Source of the DNA: Pedococcus sp031456495
GTDB taxonomy: Bacteria; Actinomycetota; Actinomycetes; Actinomycetales; Dermatophilaceae
Direction of reading: 5' to 3'
DNA length: 64,000 bases
NCBI RefSeq assembly: GCF_031456495.1
Contig: NZ_JAVDUW010000002.1
Location: 744,001 to 808,000, forward strand
Positions 16,468 through 25,625 of this stretch are shown in pieces; the stretch's first letter is position 1, and the number at the start of each line of letters is the position of its first letter. Position numbers and translations under genes: made by a program. The notes below the pieces were generated by a model, which worked only from the letters and a program-made list of their open reading frames with translations, ran no database searches and had not been told where the DNA came from.

Positions 16468-19152
16468 ATGACGTCTCTGTCACCCCGAACGCGCAGGGTC
16501 CTCGCCGCAGCGGCAGCCGCCGCCGTCGTCGCAGCCGGAACCGCCGGCTACGCCGGCCGACACGAGCTCAACGAGGCCTGGCTGAAGTACCAGTGGCGCG
16601 ACCGCCACTACAACGGCGCCGTCATGGAGAAGGCGCTCATGATCGCCGGGGGCAACCCCGCCGAGGCGCAGAACGAGTCCAAGGAGGCCGTGACCATCGA
16701 GGAGCAGTTCGCCCAGGCGCGGACCGCTCCGGGCATCGTCGCCCCCGGGGCCTACGGCAACGCCTTCGCGCAGCTGTCGTCGATGCCCCGCACCAGCGGC
16801 ACCTGGCACGAGGTCACCAAGGTCCCGTACAACGAGGACGACACGCGGTACCGCGACTGGTACTCCAACTCCTCCGGTGGCGCCGGCTACGGCGCGGGTC
16901 GCATCACCGGCCTGGCCGCCGACTCGGCCAACCACGTGTATGCCGCCGGTGCGGACGGCGGCGTGTGGCGCTCGAGCCAGGGTGGCGGCAAGTGGACGCC
17001 GATCGCGGACTCGCTGCCCTCGCTGAGCGGTGGCGACCTGCAGCTCTCCGGCAGCGACGGCGCCCTGTGGTTCGCCACGGGCGAGGCGAACACCGGCGGC
17101 ACGTCCTACGTCGGCTCCGGGGTCTACCGCCTGGCCAACCCGGCGACCGGCACCTTCAGCCCGTCCGACCGGGTGGGCGGCAAGGAGCTCGAGTCCACGA
17201 CGATCGGGCGCGTGCGCTGGGGCGGCTCGACCGTCTTCGCCGCGACCAACCGCGGCATCTGGTACCACGCGGCGGGCACGCCCTCCGGTGACTGGAGCTT
17301 CGGCTTCGCCCCCAACATGTCGTACATGCCGCAGATCACCGACGACGCGGGCAAGGTCCTCGTGCCGGCCGGCTCCAACTGGTCGGACAACACCTCGTCC
17401 GGCGCGACCAACGCGGCGTACAAGAACATCGTCAACGACATCGCGGTGGACCCGAAGAACCCCAAGCACGTGATCGCGGCCATCGGCTGGCGCTCGGGTG
17501 ACACCTACAACGGGTTCTACGAGACCAACGACTTCACCCAGGGCCCGTCGAGCTGGCACAAGCTCTCGGTGACCCTCGGTGGCATCACGAACACCAGCGA
17601 CGTGGGCTACACGACGTTCGCCTTCAGCAAGACCGGCGACCGCCTCTACGCGATGGTGCAGCAGCCGAGCAAGATCAACAGCTCGTCCTCGCTCGCCGGC
17701 ATCTACGTCTCCAAGACCGGCTCGCCGAGCGGCCCGTGGAACCAGATCGCCAACGAGCAGCAGCTGCACAACAGCGGCTCGGCGCTGGACCGCAAGGGCT
17801 ACGGCGTCGGCGTGCAGGCCTGGTACAACCAGTTCCTCCAGGTCGACCCGGCGAACGCCGACCACGTCTGGGCCGGGCTCGAGGAGGTCTTCGAGACCAA
17901 GGACGCCGGATCGCACTGGAACGCGGTGTCCCCGTACTGGAACTTCTACTTCCCGTGCTGGAGCATCGACCCGAGCCAGAACACCTGCCCGCTGGCCGGC
18001 CACTCCGACCAGCACTCCGTGGCGGTGGGCACTGCCGGTGGCACGCCGGTCGTGTTCTTCGGCAACGACGGTGGCATCTACCGCCGGCCGGTGAACGGCA
18101 AGGTCAACGCCAACGGCAACGCGACCGACCTGGTCTCGATGTCGGCCGACGGCACGCTGGGCTCCCTGCAGTACTACTCCTCGTCCGTGGGCAAGGACCC
18201 GTCGGGCACGGGCATGGTCGTCTCCGGCGGCCTGCAGGACAACGGCGTCTCCAACCTGCGCAAGGTGGCCCCCGACGGCACCAACGGCGACACGGAGATG
18301 GGCTCCAACTTCGGTGGTGACGGTGGCGACGGTGCAGCCGACCCGCGCAACGGCTGCAACCAGCTGCAGGAGTACGTCTACCTCTCGGTCTACGTGACCA
18401 ACAACTGCGCGCAGAACCCGGGTGCCACGAGCACCGCCACGGCGACGTCGTGGTCGCTCGACCCGGGCGACCCGAACCCGCGCTTCATCGCGCCGATGAG
18501 CCTGGACGGGGCCAACCCGGACAACGCCATCTTCGGCGGCGAGTACGTCTGGACGGCCTCGAACGTGTGGAAGGCCCGTGACTCCAGCGTCATGAAGAAG
18601 CAGTTCGACCTCGGTGCGGGCCACTCGGCCACGGCGGTCGCCATGGTCAACGGCGCGGCATACGTCTCCTGGTGCGGCCCGTGCAACAACGCCGGGTTCA
18701 CCCGGGGCATCGCCACCAACGCCGGGGGCACGTGGCACCAGCTGACGCTGGACTCCTCGTTCCCGAACCGGTTCGTCCAGGGCCTGGCCGTCGACCCGGC
18801 CAACGGCAACCACGCGTATGCCGCGATCAACGGCTTCTCGCGCCGGTTCACCGAGGGCCCGGGCGCCGGTGTCGGCCACGTCTACGAGACGACCGATGGC
18901 GGCCAGCACTGGACCGACATCAGCGGCAACCTGCCCGACGTGCCGGCCAGCTCGGTCAAGCGGCTGTCCAACGGCGGGCTGGTGCTCGGCACCGACCTGA
19001 CGACGTTCTACCGGGCTCCCGGTGCGACGTCGTGGCAGGTGCTCGGCAGCGGGCTGCCCACCACCGTGGTCATGGACCTCGAGGTGGCTCCCGACGGCGA
19101 CCTGTACGCCGCCACCCACGGCCGGGGCATGTGGAGCATCCCGCTCCCGTGA
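16468..19152 (+). CDS. Secreted BNR/Asp-box beta-propeller protein
   Basis: An 894-residue protein with an N-terminal signal peptide: basic MTSLSPRTRRV, a long Ala/Val core, and probable cleavage near AGYAG. The body has repeated beta-propeller motifs resembling sialidase/VPS10/xyloglucanase Asp boxes, for example VYAAGADGGVWRSSQGGGKW, ETKDAGSHW, TTDGGQHWTDI and YAATHGRGMW. There is no LPXTG anchor or C-terminal membrane span, so it is probably released or loosely surface-bound. No catalytic residues are clear; it could be a glycosidase or a binding protein. ATG 16468 has GGAGG 7 nt upstream. A dyad (16374-16393) and a downstream terminator suggest a single-gene unit. Confidence 0.8.
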   Translation: MTSLSPRTRRVLAAAAAAAVVAAGTAGYAGRHELNEAWLKYQWRDRHYNGAVMEKALMIAGGNPAEAQNESKEAVTIEEQFAQARTAPGIVAPGAYGNAFAQLSSMPRTSGTWHEVTKVPYNEDDTRYRDWYSNSSGGAGYGAGRITGLAADSANHVYAAGADGGVWRSSQGGGKWTPIADSLPSLSGGDLQLSGSDGALWFATGEANTGGTSYVGSGVYRLANPATGTFSPSDRVGGKELESTTIGRVRWGGSTVFAATNRGIWYHAAGTPSGDWSFGFAPNMSYMPQITDDAGKVLVPAGSNWSDNTSSGATNAAYKNIVNDIAVDPKNPKHVIAAIGWRSGDTYNGFYETNDFTQGPSSWHKLSVTLGGITNTSDVGYTTFAFSKTGDRLYAMVQQPSKINSSSSLAGIYVSKTGSPSGPWNQIANEQQLHNSGSALDRKGYGVGVQAWYNQFLQVDPANADHVWAGLEEVFETKDAGSHWNAVSPYWNFYFPCWSIDPSQNTCPLAGHSDQHSVAVGTAGGTPVVFFGNDGGIYRRPVNGKVNANGNATDLVSMSADGTLGSLQYYSSSVGKDPSGTGMVVSGGLQDNGVSNLRKVAPDGTNGDTEMGSNFGGDGGDGAADPRNGCNQLQEYVYLSVYVTNNCAQNPGATSTATATSWSLDPGDPNPRFIAPMSLDGANPDNAIFGGEYVWTASNVWKARDSSVMKKQFDLGAGHSATAVAMVNGAAYVSWCGPCNNAGFTRGIATNAGGTWHQLTLDSSFPNRFVQGLAVDPANGNHAYAAINGFSRRFTEGPGAGVGHVYETTDGGQHWTDISGNLPDVPASSVKRLSNGGLVLGTDLTTFYRAPGATSWQVLGSGLPTTVVMDLEVAPDGDLYAATHGRGMWSIPLP

Positions 19153-19173
19153 GCAGTCCCGACCAGCACTGAC

Positions 19174-19213
19174 CGCACCGCCCCCGGCCGCAGCAGCGAC
19201 CGGGGGCGGTGCG
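19174..19213. terminator. Hairpin terminator
   Basis: Perfect 14-bp arms (19174-19187 and 19200-19213) around a 12-nt loop, 20 bp after the propeller gene stop. It separates that gene from ftsY. No U-tract follows. Confidence 0.8.
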
Positions 19214-19262
19214 CGTGGGCGGCCGTCGGACGGGTCCGCCCGTCGATGAGAGGATGGCGCGC

Positions 19263-20468
19263 GTGATCGATCAGCTCTGGGAATGGATCGCCGTCGCGGT
19301 CGTACTGCTCGTCGTCCTCGTCGGGGGCCTCGTCGGCCTCACCCGCGGGAGGGGCGGACGCACCAAGGAGGCGCCACGCGGCAGGCAGCCCTCGGGCGAC
19401 GTGCTGCCGGGCGTCGGGGACGACGCCGAGCCGCCGCGGGACGCGCCGAAGCGGTCGGTGCAGGACGCCGGCTCCATCGACACGCTCCCGGTGCCCGAGG
19501 ACACGCTCGTCGAGCCGCCGCCGACCCCCACGGTCGAGCGCCCGGCCGAGGTCGCCGGCCGCCTGACGCGCCTGCGCGCCCGCCTGGCCCGTTCCAACAG
19601 CGCGCTCGGGCAGGGCCTGCTCGCCCTGCTGTCCCGCGGCCGCCTGGACGAGGAGGCCTGGGAGGAGGTCGAGGACACCCTCATCGCCTCCGACCTCGGC
19701 GTGGAGGCCACCACCGAGCTCGTCGACAGCCTGCGCTCGCGGGTCAAGGTCGAGGGCACGACCGACGAGGCCACCGTGCGCGCCTGGCTGCGCGAGGACC
19801 TGCTGCGCCTGGTCGACCCGACCATGGACCGCAGCGTCGCCAGCTCCCGGGTGGGTGAGCGTCCCGCGGTGGTGCTGGTCGTCGGCGTCAACGGCACCGG
19901 CAAGACCACCACGGTGGGCAAGCTCGCCCGCGTGCTCGTCGCCGAGGACAAGGACGTCGTCCTCGGTGCGGCCGACACCTTCCGTGCCGCCGCCGCGGAC
20001 CAGCTCGAGACGTGGGGCAGCCGCGTGGGCGTGCCGACCGTGCGCTCGGACCGTGAGGGCGCCGACCCCGCGGCGGTCGCCTTCGACGCCGTCAGGGCGG
20101 GCGCCGAGATGGAGGCCGACGTCGTGCTCGTCGACACGGCCGGACGGCTGCACAACAAGGTGGGGCTCATGGACGAGCTGGGCAAGGTCAAGCGCGTCAT
20201 CGAGAAGCAGAGCCCCATCGACGAGGTGCTGCTCGTCCTCGACGCCACCACCGGCCAGAACGGGCTGCGGCAGGCCGAGGTGTTCGCCCAGGTCGTCGAC
20301 GTGACCGGCATCGTCCTCACCAAGCTCGACGGCACGGCCAAGGGCGGCATCGTCGTGTCGGTGCAGCGCAAGCTCGGCGTGCCGGTGAAGCTCGTCGGCC
20401 TGGGCGAGGGCCCGGACGACCTGGCGCCGTTCGACCCCGAGGCCTTCGTCGACGCCATCGTCGGCTGA
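19263..20468 (+). CDS. ftsY: Signal recognition particle receptor FtsY
   Basis: The 401-residue SRP receptor GTPase that docks Ffh-ribosome complexes at the membrane. An N-terminal hydrophobic helix (LWEWIAVAVVLLVVLVGGLV) probably anchors it, as in Streptomyces FtsY, followed by a short acidic/proline A-region. The NG domain carries GVNGTGKTTTVGKLA (about 208-222), GAADTFRAAA, DTAGRLHNK and TKLDGTAKGG. I use GTG 19263, because GAGAGGA ends 8 nt before it; ATG 19254 is an alternative. It is 111 bp from the previous gene and 2 bp from the next. Confidence 0.96.
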   Translation: MIDQLWEWIAVAVVLLVVLVGGLVGLTRGRGGRTKEAPRGRQPSGDVLPGVGDDAEPPRDAPKRSVQDAGSIDTLPVPEDTLVEPPPTPTVERPAEVAGRLTRLRARLARSNSALGQGLLALLSRGRLDEEAWEEVEDTLIASDLGVEATTELVDSLRSRVKVEGTTDEATVRAWLREDLLRLVDPTMDRSVASSRVGERPAVVLVVGVNGTGKTTTVGKLARVLVAEDKDVVLGAADTFRAAAADQLETWGSRVGVPTVRSDREGADPAAVAFDAVRAGAEMEADVVLVDTAGRLHNKVGLMDELGKVKRVIEKQSPIDEVLLVLDATTGQNGLRQAEVFAQVVDVTGIVLTKLDGTAKGGIVVSVQRKLGVPVKLVGLGEGPDDLAPFDPEAFVDAIVG

Positions 20469-20470
20469 CC

Positions 20471-21562
20471 GTGTCCCGGCGCGTGGCCGCCGCTGCGGCG
20501 GCCACGCTCGGGTGCGCCCTGCTCGCCGCAGGAGCCGCGCGTGCCGGTGGGCCCGCGGCGCTCTCCACGCGAGCCGCGTATGCCGCCGGGCCTGCGGTGC
20601 CGCGCGACTTCCACATCGAGGACCCTCGCGTGACCGAGTCCTCGGGGCTCGCGCGCAGCGTCCGGCACCCCCACGTGGTCTGGACGGCGAACGACTCCGG
20701 GGACAGTGCCCGGATCTTCGCCGTCGACACCGGCACCGGGCGCACCGTCGGCGTGCACACCTTCGGCGCCCCCGTGCGCGATGTCGAGGCGCTCGCCGTG
20801 ACCCCGCAGGGGCGTGTCCTGGTCGGCGACATCGGGGACAACGGCCGCAGCCGCGACCACGTGACGGTCTACTGGTTCGACGAGCCGGCCCTCGGGGACA
20901 CCACCGGCGGCTGGTCGTCCTGGGACCTGGTCTACCCGGACGGGCCGCACGACGCGGAGTCGCTGGCCGTCGACCCGCGCACGGGTCGCGTCGTCGTGGT
21001 GACCAAGGCGGGGTCCGGCGGCGTGTACGCGCTGCCCGCACGGCCGAGCCGCGCCCGGGAGAACCGGCTGGTCCGCGTCGGCGACGGTCCCGCCGTCGCG
21101 ACCGACGCGGTCTGGCTGGCGGACGGGTCCGCCCTCGCCGTGCGGACCTACACGCAGCTGGTGCTGCTCGACCGTAGGACCTTCGCGGTCCGGGCGTCGG
21201 CCCTGCTGCCCCTGCAGCCGCAGGGGGAGACCCTCGCGCTCGACCCCGACGGTCCCGGGCTGCTGGCCGGGTCGGAGGGGAGGGGCTCCCTGGTGCAGCG
21301 CGTCGCCGTGCCGGCTCCGGCCACCCCGGCTCCGGCCACCCCGGCTCCAGCCACCCCGGCGCCGTCCGGCACCGGCACGACGGCCCCCACCGCGACATCG
21401 ACCGGGCCGAGCGCCGGTGGGGCAGGGACGTCGGACCGGGACGACGCGGGCACGCGCGGCGACGGGCGCGCGCTCGGCGCCGTGGCTGCACTCGGTACCG
21501 TCGCCGCGGTCGCAGGGCTCGCGGCGGCCGCGACGCTGCGCCGGCGGCGCCGGCGGCAGTGA
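20471..21562 (+). CDS. Surface-anchored propeller-like protein
   Basis: A 363-residue protein of unknown function. It has a signal peptide (SRRVAAAAAATLGCALLAAG), an ectodomain of about 240 residues with DSARIFAVDTGTGRTVGVHTF and DVEALAVTPQGRVLVGDIGD-type strands suggesting a beta-propeller, then a PATPA repeat (three 15-bp units at about 21313-21357), a Ser/Thr/Gly linker and a C-terminal hydrophobic helix ending in RRRRRRQ. This gives an outside-facing domain on a stalk with a membrane anchor. It starts 2 bp after ftsY, so it is probably co-transcribed, though ftsY and this gene have no obvious functional tie. Confidence 0.7.
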   Translation: MSRRVAAAAAATLGCALLAAGAARAGGPAALSTRAAYAAGPAVPRDFHIEDPRVTESSGLARSVRHPHVVWTANDSGDSARIFAVDTGTGRTVGVHTFGAPVRDVEALAVTPQGRVLVGDIGDNGRSRDHVTVYWFDEPALGDTTGGWSSWDLVYPDGPHDAESLAVDPRTGRVVVVTKAGSGGVYALPARPSRARENRLVRVGDGPAVATDAVWLADGSALAVRTYTQLVLLDRRTFAVRASALLPLQPQGETLALDPDGPGLLAGSEGRGSLVQRVAVPAPATPAPATPAPATPAPSGTGTTAPTATSTGPSAGGAGTSDRDDAGTRGDGRALGAVAALGTVAAVAGLAAAATLRRRRRRQ

Positions 21563-21606
21563 CCACCCGACGGGCGCTCTCCGGCTGAGCCCTCGCCGGA
21601 CGGGCG

Positions 21607-23037
21607 TCAGGCCGGCCCGCGGTCCCGCAGGACCTGGGGCGGTGCGAACCGGCCGACGACCTCGCGGTGCCACCAGGCGCCGGTGCCGCGGCGCTCGGAC
21701 CAGGTGGTGAACCGGTACCGGTACAGCGTCGCCCGGACCACGGCGGGCGGCTCGTCCGGGAAGGGGTTGTGCCGCAGCAGCCGCAGCGTCGCGCGGTCGC
21801 CCTCGAGCAGGCGTTGCAGCAGCCTCGGGAACCACGGCTCGGCATACCGGGGCGAGATGGCGGCGAACCACAGGAGCCAGTCGAGGCGCAGGTGGTACGG
21901 CGCCCACTGGCGCGGCAGCCGCCGCACGGCTCCCGGCTTGCCCTTGAACTCGTACTCCAGCCACGGCGAGCCGGTCTGCGCCGCGGAGCCCTCGACCACG
22001 ACCTCGTACCGTGTCCGCGTGACGCTGCCGAACGCGCCGTAGGTGTTGACGAGGTGGAGCACGTCGAAGGAGGCGTTCATGGCCTGCTCCTTCGACACGA
22101 GGTTGAGCGCGGGCCGCCGGCTGAGGACGACCACGAGCACGACCAGGGCCAGGCAGGCGACCACCCACCACAGCGGCGTCCCGGTCGCGCCGGGGTCGGG
22201 CCGCAGCGGCAGGACGTGCCGCCAGAACGAGTCCGGGACGACCACGAGGCCCAGGACGATGGCGCTCCAGTTGAGCCAGGCGAAGTTGCCGCTGAGCACC
22301 AGCCACAGCTGCGTGACGACCATGACGACCGCGCACCAGCCGGCGACCGGCTGCGGCAGGAACAGCCCGAACGGCAGGACGAGCTGGGTGACGTGGTTCG
22401 CCGCGACCTCGACCCGGTGCAGGGGCCGCGGCAGGTGGTGGAACCACCACGACAGCGGCCCGGGCATGGGCTGGGTCTCGTGGTGGTAGTACAGGCAGGT
22501 CAGGTCGCGCCAGCAGGCGTCACCGCGCCACTTGATCAGGCCCGCCCCGAACTCCAGCCGGAACAGCACCCACCGCAGCGCCACGAGCACGGGCAGGGGC
22601 GGCGCGGTGTCGGCGTTGCCCAGGAAGACCGCGAGGAACCCGACCTCGAGCAGCAGCGACTCCCACCCGAAGCCGTACCAGCGCTGTCCCACGTTGACGA
22701 TCGACAGGTACAGCGCCCACAGGACCAGCCACACCGCCATCGACAGCGGCAGGGGCAGCCGCTCGGTGATGCCGACGACGGTCAGGGCGGCGAGACCCAC
22801 GCCCGTCCAGGCGACACCGGCGAACAGCCCGTCGGAGTAGCGCCAGTGGAACAGGCTGGGTGAGCGGCGGAACGGCACCCGCGCGACGAAGGCAGGGACC
22901 GGCAGCAGGCCGCGGCTGCCGAGCAGCGCCCGGAACTGCAGCGCGGCGGCGAGGAAGGCGACGAGGTAGAGCCCGCCCAGCCCGCGCTGGAACAGCAGGC
23001 GCGAGACCCGGTAGCCCTCGGCGGCGAACCAGTCCAC
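21607..23037 (-). CDS. Lipase maturation factor (LMF) family membrane protein
   Basis: A 476-residue polytopic protein of the LMF family. Shared features are the WFAAEGYRVSRLLFQRGLGG start, VNVGQRWYGFGWESLLLEVGFLAVFLG, FRLEFGAGLIKWRGDACWRDLTCL and the HHETQPMPGPLSWWFHHLP block. These are followed by more membrane helices and a soluble C-terminal part containing YEFKGKPG and DWLLWFAAISPRY. In animals LMF1 helps lipases fold in the ER; the bacterial role is unknown. It is transcribed away from 23127, with an 89-bp gap, and converges on the propeller gene at 20471. The GTG start is chosen by the conserved N-terminus. Confidence 0.85.
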   Translation of the reverse strand: MDWFAAEGYRVSRLLFQRGLGGLYLVAFLAAALQFRALLGSRGLLPVPAFVARVPFRRSPSLFHWRYSDGLFAGVAWTGVGLAALTVVGITERLPLPLSMAVWLVLWALYLSIVNVGQRWYGFGWESLLLEVGFLAVFLGNADTAPPLPVLVALRWVLFRLEFGAGLIKWRGDACWRDLTCLYYHHETQPMPGPLSWWFHHLPRPLHRVEVAANHVTQLVLPFGLFLPQPVAGWCAVVMVVTQLWLVLSGNFAWLNWSAIVLGLVVVPDSFWRHVLPLRPDPGATGTPLWWVVACLALVVLVVVLSRRPALNLVSKEQAMNASFDVLHLVNTYGAFGSVTRTRYEVVVEGSAAQTGSPWLEYEFKGKPGAVRRLPRQWAPYHLRLDWLLWFAAISPRYAEPWFPRLLQRLLEGDRATLRLLRHNPFPDEPPAVVRATLYRYRFTTWSERRGTGAWWHREVVGRFAPPQVLRDRGPA

Positions 23038-23114
23038 GGCGTACCGGCTCAGCCCACCCGCGAGCCCGGTGACCGCACGACGTTCCGGTCCGGGACCATC
23101 CCTCCATCATGGCC

Positions 23115-23120
23115 TACCCT
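23115..23120 (+). promoter_or_regulatory. -10 box of a probable leaderless promoter
   Basis: TACCCT lies 6 nt before GTG 23127. It supports that codon rather than ATG 23109 as start of the next gene. Confidence 0.45.
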
Positions 23121-23126
23121 GACCGC

Positions 23127-23624
23127 GTGGCGACCGGGGTGGACGAGCGCGTCGAGGTGCGGGAGCAGGAGCCCGTGCAGCGTCTCGGCGGTGCCGCGAA
23201 GGCCTGGCGGACCGTGGTCGTCCTGCTGCTCGCGGGTGGGTTCTGCGCCGGCTCGCTGGTCGGGGACGACGACTGGTGGCCGTTCTCGCCGTGGCGCATG
23301 TTCTCGACGTCGCAGGCCCCGTCGGGGTCGGTCTGGTCGACCGGCATCGAGGTGCAGACCGCAGCCGAGCCCGGTCGGTGGCAGCCTGCCCCGCTCACCC
23401 CCGAGAACACCGGGCTGAACCGCGCGGAGATCGAGGGCCGCATCCCGCAGATCGAGGGTGACCCCGCGCGCCTGGGGACGCTCGCCGCCAGCCACGCGCG
23501 GCTGCGGCCTGACGCCCCGGCCTGGACGGCCCTGCGGGTCGTCCGCCGCCTCATCGTCGTCGTCGACCGCAAGCCGACCGGCGAGGTGCGCACCGAGGTG
23601 CTGGCGCAGTGGAGCGCACGATGA
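23127..23624 (+). CDS. Membrane protein linked to HTTM gene
   Basis: A 165-residue protein I cannot name. One hydrophobic segment (WRTVVVLLLAGGFCAGSLVG, about 28-47) is followed by DDDWWPFSPWRMFS, a Trp/Pro/Phe motif, and a soluble domain of about 110 residues. GTG 23127 is preferred to ATG 23109 because TACCCT lies 6 nt upstream in the pattern seen elsewhere. Its TGA overlaps the ATG of the HTTM gene (ATGA), so the two are translated together and may form a complex. It is divergent from the LMF gene. Confidence 0.65.
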   Translation: MATGVDERVEVREQEPVQRLGGAAKAWRTVVVLLLAGGFCAGSLVGDDDWWPFSPWRMFSTSQAPSGSVWSTGIEVQTAAEPGRWQPAPLTPENTGLNRAEIEGRIPQIEGDPARLGTLAASHARLRPDAPAWTALRVVRRLIVVVDRKPTGEVRTEVLAQWSAR

Positions 23625-24529
23625 GCCGGCAGGACCCCGTGCGTCCGGTCAGCGCCGCACGACGGCTGCAGGGCTGGCTGTTCGAGCCGGTGCCGGTGGC
23701 GCGGGTCGCCGTGCTCCGCCTGCTCGTCTTCGCCTTCGTCGTCGTCGACGTGCTCCTCCTGCACACCTCCGGCTGGTACCACGGCTGGGCCGACCCGGTC
23801 TGGTACGAGCCGCTCCTGCTCGGCACGGCGCTGCACCTGCCCGCGGCCACGGTCGTGCTCGTCCAGGTGCTCAAGTGGGGCTGCGTCGCCGCCGCCCTCG
23901 CCGCGATGACCGGCAGGGCCCCGCGCCTCCTCGGCTGGACCGTCGCGGTCGCGTGGACGTGGTACCAGTACGTCGCCTTCTCCTACGGCAAGGTCGACCA
24001 CGACCGGGCCGACTTCGTCGTCGCCCTGGCGCTGCTGCCGACGGTCGGCCTGGCGCACCTGTCGGACCGCCGCCGCTCCGAGGCCGCGGGCTTCGCGCTC
24101 CGGGCGGTGCAGCTGGCCGCCGTCGCGACCTACTTCCTCTCCGCCTGGGCCAAGGTCCGGTTCGGCGGCTGGGAGTGGGTCAACTCCGCGACGATGGTCC
24201 GGGCCGTCGTGCGCCGCGGGACGCCCATGGCCCAGTGGCTGCTCGAGGTGCCGTGGACGCTGCACTGGTTCCAGTGGGTGCTGTTCACGGCGGAGCTCAC
24301 CTCGCCGGTCATCTTCCTGCTGTCCGAGCGGTGGCGCCGGCGGGTGGTGGCCGCGTGGTTCGTCTTCCACGCCATGACGTATGCCGCGATCACCATCGCG
24401 TTCTGGCCGCACCTCGTGATGATGCTGGCCTTCCTGCCGCTGGAGCGGTACGCCGCGTCGCTGCGGGCCCGCGTCGGCGACCTCTGGCGCGGGCGGCTGC
24501 CCGCACGACCCGTGGGGGACCGCTCGTGA
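23621..24529 (+). CDS. HTTM-domain membrane protein
   Basis: A 302-residue polytopic protein of the HTTM (vitamin K-dependent carboxylase-like membrane domain) type. It has at least six hydrophobic segments. Family-like features are the VARVAVLRLLVFAFVVVDVL opening, WYHGWADPVWYEP, AWTWYQYVAFSYGKVDHDR, YFLSAWAKVRFGGWEWVN and FVFHAMTYAAITIAFWPHL. The carboxylase catalytic portion of eukaryotic VKGC is absent. The role in bacteria is not established. ATG 23621 overlaps the previous stop; its own stop overlaps the next GTG, making a three-gene coupled unit. Confidence 0.75.
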   Translation: MSRQDPVRPVSAARRLQGWLFEPVPVARVAVLRLLVFAFVVVDVLLLHTSGWYHGWADPVWYEPLLLGTALHLPAATVVLVQVLKWGCVAAALAAMTGRAPRLLGWTVAVAWTWYQYVAFSYGKVDHDRADFVVALALLPTVGLAHLSDRRRSEAAGFALRAVQLAAVATYFLSAWAKVRFGGWEWVNSATMVRAVVRRGTPMAQWLLEVPWTLHWFQWVLFTAELTSPVIFLLSERWRRRVVAAWFVFHAMTYAAITIAFWPHLVMMLAFLPLERYAASLRARVGDLWRGRLPARPVGDRS

Positions 24530-25545
24530 CCGCGCCGGACAGGGACGCGTTCGGGCGCGACGAGTCGGACCACGCGGACGCTGCCGGCTCGCCGCGGCAC
24601 GCGGCAGGCGCCGAGGAGCTGCCCCCGGCGGTGCTCGCGGAGGCGCAGGCACCGCTGCCCGACGGCGTCACGGCATACCACCGCGCGCTGCTGGAGGCTG
24701 CGCAGGCGCACGACGTGATCCGCATGGACCACCTGGTGTTCGGGTGGTCGCAGGCGCGCGGCGTGCTGCGGCCCGACGGGCCCGAGGAGCTGTCGCAGTG
24801 GGCGGTGCTGGACCGCCGGCTGGGACAGGTCCTGCTGGGCGCCGGCCACCCGGCCGCCGCGCAGGTGCTGGCCGAGTCGATCGAGGCGGCCGCAGCGGCC
24901 GGCGACACGCTCGAGGAGATCCGCAGCAGGATGGCCTTCGTGCCTGTGGAGCTCGGGGTCGGCGACGAGCAGGCCCTGCAGCGCGGCCTGGGGTACGTCG
25001 AGCAGCTCCTCGCGATGGACGAGCCGGGGCACGCCGCCGGCGGGCTGATGGGGCTGGCGCACGTCGCCCCCGAGGACATGGCGCCGACCCTGCTGCTGCG
25101 GGCCTCGCACTTCTACGAGCAGGACGGCGACGCGGGCTGGGCGGCCGAGGCGGCGACCCTGGCCGTCCGCGCGATGGTGGCCGTCGACGACCCGCGCACC
25201 GACGACACCCTCGTCCGGGCCCGAGCCCTGGTCGACGCGCACCCGACCGTGGAGCTGCGCATCTCCCTGGCCGAGCTCGAGGCGCTCGTGCTGTGGCGCG
25301 GCGGCGACCCGGACACGGCGACGGTCCTGCTGCAGGAGGCCATCGGCGCCGCCGAGCGCACCGGCCGGCCGGTGCCGCCGGACCTGCGGATCCTGCTGTG
25401 CGACATCCTCGTCGAGTCGGGCCGGTTCGAGGGGCTGAGGGAGCCGGCGCAGGCCCTGGTGGACGTGGCCCGCCTGGTCGAGGACGACGAGCTCGCCTCG
25501 ATGGGGGAGCGCTACCTGGCGCTCGCACCCGACCCCAGGGCCTGA
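24526..25545 (+). CDS. TPR-like helical protein
   Basis: A 339-residue soluble protein of unknown function. After an acidic N-terminus (about 40 residues), the rest is helical with Ala/Leu-rich pairs of helices (for example AAEAATLAVRAMVAVDDPRT, LAELEALVLWRGGDPDTATVL, LREPAQALVDVARLVEDDEL) in a TPR-like arrangement. There are no enzymatic motifs or signal peptide. GTG 24526 overlaps the HTTM stop, so it belongs to the same operon and may be an accessory protein. By eye I could not define individual 34-residue repeats exactly. Confidence 0.7.
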   Translation: MTAPDRDAFGRDESDHADAAGSPRHAAGAEELPPAVLAEAQAPLPDGVTAYHRALLEAAQAHDVIRMDHLVFGWSQARGVLRPDGPEELSQWAVLDRRLGQVLLGAGHPAAAQVLAESIEAAAAAGDTLEEIRSRMAFVPVELGVGDEQALQRGLGYVEQLLAMDEPGHAAGGLMGLAHVAPEDMAPTLLLRASHFYEQDGDAGWAAEAATLAVRAMVAVDDPRTDDTLVRARALVDAHPTVELRISLAELEALVLWRGGDPDTATVLLQEAIGAAERTGRPVPPDLRILLCDILVESGRFEGLREPAQALVDVARLVEDDELASMGERYLALAPDPRA

Positions 25546-25613
25546 GGACGGCCGACGTCCCGGGTCGACGGGCCACGGTCGACGAGGCGGGTCGGGGTGT
25601 CGGCGCGCGTCGG

Positions 25614-25619
25614 TAGGGT
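25614..25619 (+). promoter_or_regulatory. -10 box of a probable leaderless promoter
   Basis: TAGGGT lies 6 nt before ATG 25626, the same spacing as several other genes in the window. Confidence 0.5.
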
Positions 25620-25625
25620 CGGGCC

